This document shows positions 25,084 through 35,479 of a stretch of 64,000 bases of DNA, piece after piece. The notes beneath the pieces were generated by a model. That model did not search any database and had not been told where the DNA came from. It saw only the letters and a program-made list of their open reading frames with translations. This stretch comes from Littorina saxatilis. Taxonomy: Eukaryota; Mollusca; Gastropoda; Littorinimorpha; Littorinidae. Location of the stretch: the NCBI RefSeq assembly GCF_037325665.1, contig NC_090251.1, forward strand, positions 17,227,456 through 17,291,455, written 5' to 3'. The position numbers were made by a program, and so were the translations under genes. Every line of letters begins with the position of its first letter. Within the stretch, counting starts at the first letter, position 1.

Positions 25084-26177
25084 CTGTGCGTGTGTGTGTG
25101 TGTAGAGCGATTCAGACCAAACTACTGGACCGATCGTTATGAAATTTTACATGAGAGTTCCTGGGAATGATATCCCCGGTTTTTTGGTTTTTTTCAATAA
25201 ACACCTTTCATGACGTCATATCCGGCTTTTTGTAAAAGTTGAGGCGGCACTGTCACACCCTCATTTTTCAATCAAATTGATTGAAATTTTGGCCAAGCAA
25301 TCTTCGACGAAGGCCGGACTTCGGTATTACATTTCAGCTTGGTGGCTTAAAACTTAATTAATGACTTTGGTCATTAAAAATCTGAAAATTGTAAAAAAAA
25401 AAAAAATTTATATAGCGATCCAAATTTACGTTCATCTTATTCTTCATCATTTTCTGATTCCAAAAACATATAAATATGTTATATTTGGATTAAAAACAAG
25501 CTCTGAAAATTTCCAAGGCACTAATAAGTTATGTGAATTATTTGATTGTGATAGCCAAAATGTGTGTTGGTATTTATAGATATGGTTCCCCTCTGGATAT
25601 TGTATGCATTTTTGAGAGGGAATTGTTATATAGAAAAGTTGCTTAAAATACATTTAGATATAGTAATGTTAATGTTATAGTAAAAACATTACTTTAAAAA
25701 AATAAAAAATAAATCAATGAAGAAGGATGCTCCCCGCCAACAACAACAAAAAAAAAAAAAAAACAAACAAACAAAAAAAAGGCAAAAAAGAAAGGGTTGA
25801 AGCAGCCTGCATGCAACTGAGATTTAAAAAAAAAAAAAAAAGCTCTGAAAATTAAAAATATAAAAATTATGATGAAAATGAAATTTTCGAAATCAACTTA
25901 AAAACACTTTCATCTTATTCCTTGTCGGTTCCTGATTCCAAAAACATATAGATATGCTATGTTTGGATTAAAAACACGCTCAGAAAGTTAAAACGAAGAG
26001 AGGTACAGAAAAGCGTGCTGTCCTTCTCAGCGCAACTACTACGTACCCCGCTCTTCTTGTCAATGTCACTGCCTTTGCAACGAGCGATGGACTGACGATG
26101 CTACGAGTATACGGTCTTGCTGAAAAATTGCATTGCGTTCAGTTTCATTCTGTGAGTTCGACAGCTTGACTAAATGT
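24979..26177 (+). mobile_element. TIR repeat R1, near-complete non-autonomous DNA element
   Basis: ACATTTAGTCAAG at 24979-24991 is matched by its exact reverse complement at 26165-26177, giving 13-bp inverted ends. Between them are the blocks shared with 24252-24565, a TG tract, a TGATTCCAAAAACATATA-type block that occurs twice (about 25453 and 25930), and a G+C-richer right end. No protein is encoded. A 328-bp foreign insert (25512-25839) lies inside. Family size and TSD were not determined. Confidence 0.7.
25512..25839 (+). mobile_element. Poly(A)-tailed retroposed insert within R1
   Basis: The 14-bp sequence AAGCTCTGAAAATT occurs at 25498-25511 and again at 25840-25853. The DNA between them ends in a pure A run directly before the second copy. 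Target duplication plus poly(A) is the hallmark of reverse transcription of an RNA by a LINE with poly(A) specificity. The body carries a second A-rich patch (25741-25780) and no frame I recognise. It may be a retroposed host transcript or an unnamed SINE. Confidence 0.7.
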
Positions 26178-26300
26178 TGTATTTTCGCCGCGACTTGTTT
26201 TCTTCTTCTTCTTAGGCAAAAAAAAATAATAGGTGTGGTTACGGTAACATAGCCAAAAAAAATAGGGTAGGAAGGTAGGCAATCACTTTTTTTTTTTAAA

Positions 26301-26500
26301 NNNNNNNNNNNNNNNNNNNNNNNNNNNNNNNNNNNNNNNNNNNNNNNNNNNNNNNNNNNNNNNNNNNNNNNNNNNNNNNNNNNNNNNNNNNNNNNNNNNN
26401 NNNNNNNNNNNNNNNNNNNNNNNNNNNNNNNNNNNNNNNNNNNNNNNNNNNNNNNNNNNNNNNNNNNNNNNNNNNNNNNNNNNNNNNNNNNNNNNNNNNN
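26301..26500. other. Assembly gap (200 N)
   Basis: A run of exactly 200 N, probably a placeholder of unknown true length. It truncates the C-terminal end of the LINE C RT frame. Confidence 0.99.
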
Positions 26501-28848
26501 AAATTGTTTGCTGGGTTAACTTCTGAGCTCGGTTTGATAATATCACAACCTATCTTTATACTGCAGTTCCTGTACAGTTGTCTACGGGAGACAACAAGAA
26601 AGACTGTTTTATTTGAGGCTAGTTGGAAGCCGTTGGTGTACATATATTGACAGAGGTTGTCGATTTTAGTTTGGTAAGAATATAAGTCAACAGTGTTGGT
26701 AACTCTGTTATGGCGTGGTCTATTAGTGTCTATTAAGGCGAGGTCGTCCGCATACAGAAGTACACTGGCACCATCAACCTTAACAGAAGTAATGTCATAG
26801 AGCATGATGCTGAATAAGTTTGGCGCGATGATACTGCCCTGGGGAACCCCCATGTCCAGCGCATGGGTTTCGGACACCGAAGAGCCCACCCGGACAGACA
26901 TCTTGCGATTGCTGATGAAGTTTTTGATGAATTGGTACATGTGGCCAGAGACACCGATTCTGCCGAGTTTTAGGAGTAGACGAGCATGCCAGACGCTGTC
27001 GTACGCAGATTTAATATCAAAGAAGGTTCCAAGAAGAGAATTATTACTATGTGCCAAGGTCTTTTTGATTTTTTCAGTGACGTGCACAATGTGGTCCGCA
27101 CACGAACGACCTTGCCTAAAACCTGCCTGGCATGTAGGAATGATATTGTGTTTATTGAGGTGGAACTCCAGCCTCTGGTTCACCACACGCTCAAAGATCT
27201 TGCTGAGGTGGGGGGTTAGTGATATGGGGCGGTAACTGCCAGGTAGATTGCCCGGTTTTCCGCTCTTCAATACTGCTACTACTTGTGAGTCTGACCACGC
27301 TGCGGGGATAGTATCCTTTAACCAGCATAGGTTGAAAAACTGAGTGAGCAACTTAACAAAGTTAGGTGGTAGATGTTTTATCATGTGATATGATATTGGG
27401 TCTAAACCTGTGGATTTTTTTGGGTCTTTCACAGAAGAGATGGCGTTTTGGACTTCTTTTGCCTTAAACATGCAGTTTATAGGCAACTGGTTGTCATCTG
27501 GGGGGTATGTGAAACCCTTCTCCTGATCTAACCTATAATTGAGTCGTTCAGTATCTAGGGATTTTGATTGACTATTTTTGGCAAAGGTATCTGCTAATAG
27601 GTTTGCCTTTTCAGAGTCAGTTGTGGTCATTTTATCACCCGATAGTAGTGGCTTTTCTTTAGTTCTGTATCTACATTTAAATCTGCGGATTTTCTTCCAG
27701 ATTTTGCCACAGTCTTTGTAATCTTTAGTTTCTTTGTTGACAAAGTTTTCCCAGTTTTGAAGTTTAGCCTCAGCGGTGATCTGGTTAAATTGTATTTCGG
27801 CTGACTTCATATTCGTGAAGTTAGCGTCTGAGCAGTGCCTGAGATATGTCCTAATGTGATATCGCTTGTTTGCCAAGGCTTCATCACAGTCTGCATTCCA
27901 CCACTCATTCCTTTTGGCCTTACAGTTAGGATTTACTGATTTAAGCGGAATGTGATTATTGGCAGCAGTGAGTATACATTGACGTATGTTATTGTAAGAG
28001 GCTTCGATGTCATCCGTAAGGAGAGTTTCCTCCCTGACACCCTCGAGCTCCGCACGGAAGCTGTCCCAATTTGCCTGTTTGTAATTGTACTTTTTTCTGA
28101 CCTCCGAGTTATTGCGATTAGGGGCGAAGTGGCGGAAGGTAAGAACAATGGGTAAGTGATCGGAGCCGAGGGCGTCCGGGAAAACGTTCCAGTCGATGTC
28201 AGTGACTATGGCATTTGAGCAAAGGGAGAGATCGATTGCTGACGGGGAATGGTCAGCTCTGTCTGGAAGTCTGGTTGCCGAGCCATCGTTTAGTATACAA
28301 AAGTCAGTTTCCAAAATGACGTCAGCAAGGTTGCTATTGGCATGTTTGTATCTAGGGTTAGCAGAGTCCCACAGAGGGTGGTGATTATTAAAATCACCCA
28401 TCACGCACCAGTGTGCCCTGCCATGATCCAGGGATTTTAGCCAGTCAGTAGTTCCTTTTTTATTACACCCGTGGGGGTAATATATGTTAACTATGTTGAG
28501 GTTTTTGGATCCTTTTATTTCGATTTCAACAGCACATGTACTGAGATTTTCTGAACTAGGGATGAGAGGTGCAAAGGGTTTGTAATTTAAGGAAGACTTT
28601 AGATAAATAGCTGTTTGAATGAGTTGCCCTGAGCCCTTTTGCTCTACTATGGGAGGGAAGTCAAAACCATCTATAGAAGGCAGTAGGGAGCGTTTTCTCT
28701 TGACTGACTGGATAACTAAGATGTCAGCAGAGTGATTTGATATATAATTATATAGCTGAGAGAAGTTAGAGTTGATAGAGCGACAGTTCCACTGTAATAT
28801 GATAAATCCGTGACCGCTTTCACCTTGTTCAGCCATTTTAACACGCAC
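26501..28848 (-). CDS. LINE C ORF2: AP endonuclease plus reverse transcriptase (partial)
   Basis: The start MRVKMAEQ at 28848 offers two Met choices, and the second, MAEQGESGHG, is equally good. The endonuclease domain (about residues 15-240) shows ILQWNCRSINSN, VMGDFNNHHPLWDS, SAIDLSLCSN and the catalytic SDHLPIVL. At the position of the usual catalytic Glu (family LQET) this copy reads VIQSVKRK, so that residue appears replaced by Ser. RT covers about residues 480-760: SYRPISLTPHLSKIFE, FFDIKSAYDSVWH, MGVPQGSIIAPNLF and LLYADDLALI (Asp pair near residue 700). The frame runs into the gap. In function it would nick DNA and copy the LINE RNA. Confidence 0.88.
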
Positions 28849-28883
28849 AAAGAAGGTAAGTTAAAGGGCAGATTTAAAATAGG

Positions 28884-31112
28884 TTAAAAAGTGGTTTTAA
28901 CAGCTTTCATATCCGTCACGGACAACTGCTTGGCACCAGCAAGAGCGCCCAGCGCCAGAGTGGCGCCGCCCGGAATGAAGCGTTCAACCTTGGTGTTGGA
29001 GAGTTGTGTGTATGTAGCTGAGAGGGAGTCGATCAGGTCGAGAGGACTCTGCATCTGTCTGGCCTTAACCATGAAGCCGAGGCACTGCTCGATGAAACCT
29101 TGAAGGCCTCTTTGTTGTTCATTTAAATTTGCATATTGCTCTCCTGTTTTTAGCTTATCTAGTGCAGCGTCGGCTAGCTCAAGCTCTGCCTTCTCCTGCT
29201 CCTCCCTCATCTGCTGCTTTATTTCCTGTTCAGTTTTAAGTTTGTATTCTCTGAATCTCTGGGCCAATCCCTCCTCCATTCTCCCCATCAACCTCTCGAA
29301 GAGCTGCTCTTCTTTCGAGTCCTCCTTCCTGTTCTGGGCTTTGCGTAGGAGGGAGGCCTTTAACCCGGGGGTCCCATGAAGCGGCGCCTCTGCCCGAGCC
29401 GTCTGAGACTTACAGGGCGCCTGGGGGCCAGGATTTGGATTTTGCGAAGTTGTTTGGTGCTTCGCGGTTGCAGCAGAACTGTCCGCATGAACTGGAAGGA
29501 GTGTATTGTCATGTTCGGTCATTTTGTTTTTGATTTCTTGTATTTTATTTACTTGCCCACCCAGGGGGGGTCTCTGGACAGCCAAAGAGTACCCGGACCG
29601 GGGGGTTGAGGTCCGCCGGATCGGTTGCGGAGGGGGACGCCAGAAGGAGTCCCTCATTTCCGCTGGGGCAGTCGCTGTTTTATTTTGTTGTTTGGCGAGC
29701 TCGCGCCGCGCCCGATCCAGGGCCTCAGAATATGGTATGTATGCTGCCGACCTGATCTTATTGGCCTGCAGCCTCAGTCTCATTTCCGGGCATCCAAGAT
29801 AAGCGGCGGAATGCTCGCCCTTGCAGTTTACGCAATGTTTGGCCTTGGTGCACGTCGCTCCGTCGTGGCCCTTGGAGCCACATCGGGGGCAGATCTGCAC
29901 TTTTGATTTGCATTGTTGTTTTAGGTGCGATAGTCTCTGGCACTTCGTACAGCGCCGCACTGGAGGAGTGTAGGGTTCGACGCCGTACACCTCACTCTCC
30001 AGAACGACGCTGTCTGGAAGAATTGCCGTTGTAAACGTGACACGGACCGCCTGAGACGGTTTCCCATCCCTAAGGAGAAGACGGCGAAAAGATCGAACCG
30101 AGGAGGGGCCCTTTTCTACAAGACTCCCATCCTCCATCCGGACGCGCACGCCCACTGCCATCTCAGACAGGTCTGTTCCTGAATGTATTGTGGGTATGCG
30201 TTTAATGACACCTTCGGTTGTTACCTCCGGACGGTGGCATTTCACTTTGATGCCGCCGATCGAGTCCAGCCTCAATAGCTTGTTTTGTTGTGATGCTGAG
30301 GAGCACCCTACCAGGACGCTCCCAGCTGCCAGCATGCGTATTTCTTTGACCTCGCCGATGGCAAGGTCAAAAGTTTTTTTCCTCCTGAGGCCGAGTCCCT
30401 GCAATGTTGCAGGGCCCTCCTTCAGGTCCTGCACCACCACGGGGAACTCTAAGAAGGAGGGAGGAGGTTGCTTGGGTTGGTAAAGAAGTTTTCTTCGGGG
30501 TCTTTGTTTTGTGTGTGTGTGTGTATTGGCAGGTGGTAGTGGCTGTTGAGTTGTCTGGTTTTCTTGTGATTCAGTTAGGGGTTGGGAGGTGTCGACCCCC
30601 CGGGCAGATGTTGCATGGGAAATACCTGTGTTTCCCTGAAGAGGGGGACCCTCGCAGAGGACCTTTTGCTTCTTTTTCTTTTTGGGCTTCTTACGATTGA
30701 CTTCGGTGAAGTCTTCCTCAAAATGATCAGTAATCTGAGAGCGTGGGGGGCTATCCCGGAAGAGAAGAGATTCCGGAGAGCTCTGCCCCCCCTCAGGGTC
30801 GTCCTCCCGCAATCTCTTTCTCTTGAAAGGAGAAGATATGCTGGTTTTCTCATTGGTGATTGCTTTATTAAGCTGTTTGGATTTTGGGGACTGACCAGTC
30901 CGGCTGGCCCGGTCAGTCTCATTCAGTGATTCCATGGGAATATCTGGGGCGCGGTCAGAACCGCTTGCTGTTTGGTCCATATTAAGGGACCAATCTTGCT
31001 CCCTCAGAGCAGTGGTGTCCGTTGGAAGGTAGTTATCTACCCAGATGAACGTTTCCCGCCTATCAGCAAAGGTGGTGTTTGGCAGTTTGTGTTTAGCAAC
31101 TTGGCTCATCAC
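28884..31112 (-). CDS. LINE C ORF1: nucleic-acid-binding protein with three zinc knuckles
   Basis: A 742-residue frame. The N-terminal third is low-complexity and has a lysine cluster (KKPKKKKKQK, near residue 140) that may act as a nuclear signal. The middle holds a compact domain (about residues 225-380) where I-type ORF1 proteins have an RRM-like fold. CCHC knuckles begin near residue 385: CTKCQRLSHLKQQC and CPRCGSKGHDGATC fit CX2CX4HX4C, while the third (CVNCKGEHSAAYLGC) is looser. A charged helical segment (about 597-660) could form a coiled coil. Such proteins package LINE RNA. The stop lies 35 bp before ORF2, which suggests reinitiation or dicistronic translation. Confidence 0.85.
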   Translation of the reverse strand: MMSQVAKHKLPNTTFADRRETFIWVDNYLPTDTTALREQDWSLNMDQTASGSDRAPDIPMESLNETDRASRTGQSPKSKQLNKAITNEKTSISSPFKRKRLREDDPEGGQSSPESLLFRDSPPRSQITDHFEEDFTEVNRKKPKKKKKQKVLCEGPPLQGNTGISHATSARGVDTSQPLTESQENQTTQQPLPPANTHTHTKQRPRRKLLYQPKQPPPSFLEFPVVVQDLKEGPATLQGLGLRRKKTFDLAIGEVKEIRMLAAGSVLVGCSSASQQNKLLRLDSIGGIKVKCHRPEVTTEGVIKRIPTIHSGTDLSEMAVGVRVRMEDGSLVEKGPSSVRSFRRLLLRDGKPSQAVRVTFTTAILPDSVVLESEVYGVEPYTPPVRRCTKCQRLSHLKQQCKSKVQICPRCGSKGHDGATCTKAKHCVNCKGEHSAAYLGCPEMRLRLQANKIRSAAYIPYSEALDRARRELAKQQNKTATAPAEMRDSFWRPPPQPIRRTSTPRSGYSLAVQRPPLGGQVNKIQEIKNKMTEHDNTLLPVHADSSAATAKHQTTSQNPNPGPQAPCKSQTARAEAPLHGTPGLKASLLRKAQNRKEDSKEEQLFERLMGRMEEGLAQRFREYKLKTEQEIKQQMREEQEKAELELADAALDKLKTGEQYANLNEQQRGLQGFIEQCLGFMVKARQMQSPLDLIDSLSATYTQLSNTKVERFIPGGATLALGALAGAKQLSVTDMKAVKTTF

Positions 31113-31250
31113 TTACAAGGTACGGTACGGTCACCAAGAAAAAACAAGCCAAACAGCTCAGGGTTAAAAAGGCAGGATAAAAGCAGGGTAACAAAAGCGT
31201 CCCTAGACAAAGAGTGAGCTGAAGCTCACCCCTCTAGCGACTTTCACTTC

Positions 31251-32161
31251 TCTCCCGAGAAACACGAGGACTCCTGCAGGGCGAGTGGGAACGCCACCAA
31301 GGGCAGCTAGCCCCCTTTCTGGACCCACGCCAAGAGCAGAGGGAGCTGTGTCGTGTGTTTAAGACACAACGAAAATGTGATTGTCCCCCTTTACCCTCAG
31401 GAATTCGGGAGAAAATCGCTATTTGAGCACTGACTTGGCTATGTAAGCTCGAGGTGCGTTAAAGCAGTCGCTATGTAATCAGCATGTTTGCTTGTGAAAG
31501 AACGCACTCTACGGGCCAGCAACTGCAGTGAATTACTCGTGCTGAGTGTGACATGACATGCACGTGACAGAACACGACATGACATGACCTCATTTACATG
31601 ATATAAACACGTGTGATTTGAACGATTATTATCTCACGGGTGTCTCTCTCACGTATCGTATACAGTAGGATAAATGGAAATACATGTACAGAATAAAGAT
31701 TCATTACACACTTGCTGTAGATAAATGAAAAGTGATACAATTTACAAATAACACAAGATTGAAATGTGAATACAGACTGACAAATTCATCAAATTCAGCT
31801 AGTTTCACTCAGAATCACTGCCTTTGTGGAATTACCTTAACACACTAGCTGGTACCAATAGTATTGGGAACATATTTTAACTTTTAAGGCATTATTAACA
31901 TTATCAATCAATTCAGAGTTTAGTGATAGTGATACTGTTATGTTCTTGTTAAACTTAAAGCAATGAATGACCTGCACAATCATGAATAAGTTATAATGAT
32001 AAAATTGAAAAGTACCTGCAGAAAAATCAGACAGCTGTGCTGTTTTGATGAATGATGAAGCAGCTCTGGTTCATCTGGAGGTGACATCATCATCACAGCA
32101 GGATCAAAAGTCCAGAACAACTGTACATAATATAAATAAACAAGAAGGGCAAAGCCCATAC
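31251..32161. other. Non-coding stretch
   Basis: I see no gene. A few GACATGACATG-type short repeats occur around 31550-31590, and the rest is AT-rich unique-looking DNA. Confidence 0.55.
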
Positions 32162-32948
32162 GACTCACATGCTTGACCTAAACCTAGCAATGACATCATA
32201 CACTAAGAACTGCTTTACACATTTTTCCTACCAAAATACATGTGACCTTGACCCAAGGTCAAGGTCATGCAACACAAAGCTGTTAATTCAAGACATAGGA
32301 AGTACAATGGTGCTTATTGGCTTTTTCTACCATGAGATATGGTCACTTTTAGTGGTTCACTACCTTATTTTGGTCACATTTCATAAGGGTCAAAGTGACC
32401 TTGACCTTGATCATATGTGACCAAATGTGTCTCATGATGAAAGCATAACATGTGCCCCACATAATTTTTAAGTTTGAAACAGTTATCTTCCATAGTTCAG
32501 GGTCAAGGTCACTTCAAAATATGTATACAATCCAACTTTGAAGAGCTCCTGTGACCTTGACCTTGAAGCAAGGTAAACCAAACTGGTATCAAAAGATGGG
32601 GCTTACTTTGTCCTATATATCATATATAGGTGAGGTATTCAATCTCAAAAACTTCAGAGAAAATGGGAAAAATGTGAAAAATAGCTGTTTTTTTAGACAA
32701 CATTTATGGCCCCTGCGACCTTGACCTTGAAGCAAGGTCAAGATGCTATGTATGTTTTTTGGGGCCTTGTCATCATACACCATCTTGCCAAATTTGGTAC
32801 TGATAGACTGAATAGTGTCCAAGAAATATCCAACGTTAAAGTTTTCCGGACGGCCGGACGGACGGACGTCCGGACGGACGGACGGACGGACGGACGGACG
32901 GACGACTCGGGTGAGTACATAGACTCACTTTTGCTTCGCATGTGAGTC
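32162..32948. mobile_element. Non-autonomous TIR element rich in TGACCTTGA
   Basis: GACTCACATGC at 32162-32172 is matched by GCATGTGAGTC at 32938-32948. The 787-bp interior has no coding frame of note. It carries about six copies of TGACCTTGA or TCAAGGTCA (from about 32240 to 32740) and a run of GGAC units (32850-32903). TCAAGGTCA is the extended half site bound by ERR/SF-1/FTZ-F1 nuclear receptors. A similar GACCTTGACC-rich, GGAC-repeat family is common in molluscs to my knowledge. TSD not determined. Confidence 0.65.
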
Positions 32949-33494
32949 AAAAACCATCTGAATTGTGCTGACCATGATGTATACATGTATCACTATCAAT
33001 GATTCATTTACATCAATAGAAAAAACAAACATTTTAAAGTAACTTAAAACAACTGAGTCAAATTAGCAGGAAAACATAAAATACTCACACAGATAATCAA
33101 ACTTTATTTCCTCGATTATAATGATCCTGTGAATTATGAGTCAGTCACACACACACATATTTGTACAGAGTGCAACACATACATCACAATTAATTCACAT
33201 TCACACGCATAAAGTGACAAGTGTGAGGAACTTTACTAGTTGTACATGCCTTGTGACACTGACACCATCGGCAAGGGCCACTGCCAACAGCACACCGTAT
33301 TCAGTTGCCTTTAGAAGCTATGCATACTTACGTTGTGAAATATGATGAATACTTACCATTCTGGTCACTGACAATTCTAAGCAAAATGTTCCCATGGTGA
33401 TACTGGTCGTCATTTGCGAACATCCGCAGTTTGCATGTAGCTGGCGTCCAACTCCAAAGACAACAGTTCAGCCAGTACTTTGCCGGGATCTGTG

Positions 33495-33594
33495 CACAGG
33501 CGGAAGGTATCGTTCACTGGACCACTACTTCCATAGAAAGACTACTAGTCTTTCTGTGATAGTAGTAGTCCAGTGGACGACACCTTCGCCTGTG
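33495..33594. mobile_element. 100-bp foldback element with 8-bp TSD
   Basis: Two arms of about 50 bp (left starts CACAGGCGGAAGG, right ends CCTTCGCCTGTG) pair with roughly 42 matches around the centre ACTAGT at 33544-33549. GATCTGTG stands at 33487-33494 and 33594-33601, an 8-bp direct repeat that shares one base with the right arm. Short TIR elements with 8-bp duplications are usual for hAT-derived MITEs. Confidence 0.65.
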
Positions 33595-33601
33595 ATCTGT
33601 G

Positions 33602-33982
33602 TTGGCTTTTCGTCGGAGGTAAACACGAAGAACTTGCTCATTTCAACGCACTATACATTCACAGCATGGCCGTCAAAAACAAACAGTGGGCTTTCAACTG
33701 CCAGCAATGACTTCAGCTCCTCAGTTTCAGTCGAGAAATTAATATATGTCATCGATGTCGCACGTTTACTTTCACAAAATAATGAGCTTACCAAAGGGAA
33801 GTCACTCACGTCGTTGGACTGGCTATTTACACAAGCAGTTGTGCAACATAGACCGTGTTCGTCGAAGCCAGGCTATCTACACAAGTGAGCAATCAGCGTT
33901 CGAGCTCAGCCGATATTCGTGATTTCATGGCGTCATTTTCTTAATTATTTGTGTTGTTCAACTTGAAGCTGAATAAAAAGTG

Positions 33983-34021
<39 letters not shown>

Positions 34022-34041
34022 ACTGTGCCGGGTGTCAGTGT

Positions 34042-34078
<37 letters not shown>

Positions 34079-34264
34079 ATGTCACTATTGCCGGGACGTC
34101 AGCCAGGCTTCTGCTAAAATAAACTGTCCAGACGGAATGCTTTCCCGCCAAGTTAAAGAGACGGTACAATCATCTAGAGAGACTAAGAAACGCGGCATGT
34201 TAAGACTGATTTTCATAATATATTTAAGCAGATTTGTGCTGACTGACACTGATTTTATCCCACA
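33602..34264. other. Non-coding stretch with two GT microsatellites
   Basis: GT runs lie at 33983-34020 and 34045-34075, split by CACTGTGCCGGGTGTCAGTG. No gene is supported. Confidence 0.65.
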
Positions 34265-34345
34265 ATTCTGTATCTGTATCTGTCTGTTACGCTGCACTTG
34301 TAGAACAAGTCATCCAGATGTCTGGCATTGTGCGCAGCTAGTTCT

Positions 34346-35268
34346 TTATCGTCGTCTGGCTACTGCCAGCGCCGACTTGAAGCTCTCGGTCGATGCCGAG
34401 GTTACAGTTTCTTCATCTAATTGGTTCCAGGCCACTACAGTCTTTGGAAAAAACGAATGTCTGTATTGCTCAGTGTTACAGCGTGGCACAGTGAAGCATC
34501 TGCTATTGTTCCTGATGTAGTTGTCTACTGGATTCGAGGTGCTAAAGTCTCTGGAAGATTGACGTGGACGAATGAGGCGTCCTGGTTTTTGAGGGATCAG
34601 GAACTTGTCAGGCGGGATTGCCGGCACCAGCCCCTCAACCACTTTGTAGAAGGAGGTTAGACGCAGGTGTTCGCGACGTTCCTGGAGGGTTGGTAGTTGG
34701 AGCTTGTGTAGGAGCCCAGTGACGAAGCCAGGAGTCGTGGTTCTGTAATCACCAGAGATGAAGCGGGATGCGTTCCGCTGTATGCGCTCCAATTAATCTC
34801 TCGACGTCCTGCTTAAGGTATGGGTCCCAGATGGTGGCACCATACTCAAGAAGAGGGCGGATGAGGGCAAGGTAGGCGTTGTGCCTGCAGTTTGGTGGGC
34901 AGTGGCGCAGGTTGCGGCGGAGGAATCCGAGGGTGCTGTTAGCTTTCTTAGTGATGTGGGTGGACCTCTTCAGGTCGTTCGAGAACTGAATGCCAAGGTA
35001 GGGGTTCGTGGGTACACTCTTGAGGATGGTGCTGTCTAGGGAATAGAGGTAGGAGGAAGGGGTTTTCCGTGCTAGAGTCATGACGTAGCATTTTGTAGCG
35101 TTGAAGCGCATGCCCCATCTCTCTGCCCAGGATTCAAGGCTCTTCAGGTCTTCCTGGAAGGCGATGTGGTCGCTGAAGTCAACGATCTCCCTGTAGAGGA
35201 GGCAGTCATCTGCGAAGAGGCGCACTTGGGACTTGACTGCATCCGGGAGGTCGTTGATGTGGCAAAGG
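34346..35268 (-). pseudogene. LINE D reverse transcriptase, C-terminal part
   Basis: It contains CHINDLPDAVKSQVRLFADD with the catalytic Asp pair, ESWAERWGMRFNATKCYVM, LGIQFSNDLKRSTHI, TLGFLRRNLRHC, LIRPLLEYGATIWDPY and, in a shifted frame, LERIQRNASRFISGDY through to KTVVAWNQLDEE. The frame changes near 34785, where DVERL should run straight into ERIQRNASRF. The gene cannot work as it stands. Confidence 0.85.
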
Positions 35269-35479
35269 CCCACAGAGAAAATCCAAAATGGCGGCCACAG
35301 CCGTGATTTTTTTTTACTTTTCTCTGAAGATTTAAAAGGCTAAATAAATATTTTAAAAACGTCAAACAACTTGCAAGGGTTTCTCCAGTTGTTGTTCTTT
35401 TGAATGATTGTTGGTATGTGAACGTGCTGTTTTTGGTTCATGAGTAAAACAAGTCCCGAACTTGCCCCAAAACGCTATC

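Larger units (their letters stand above)
26501..31250 (-). mobile_element. LINE C, two-ORF I-type element, 3' end lost in gap
   Basis: Two long open frames lie in tandem, a zinc-knuckle ORF1 and an endonuclease-RT ORF2, separated by 35 bp. This is the layout of I-superfamily LINEs (I/Nimb-like). The 5' UTR extends some way beyond 31112, but its end was not fixed. The 3' part of ORF2 (the end of RT and any RNase H) falls at or beyond the N run. DNA left of the gap does not resume the LINE. Both frames are uninterrupted, so the insertion looks recent. Confidence 0.88.
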
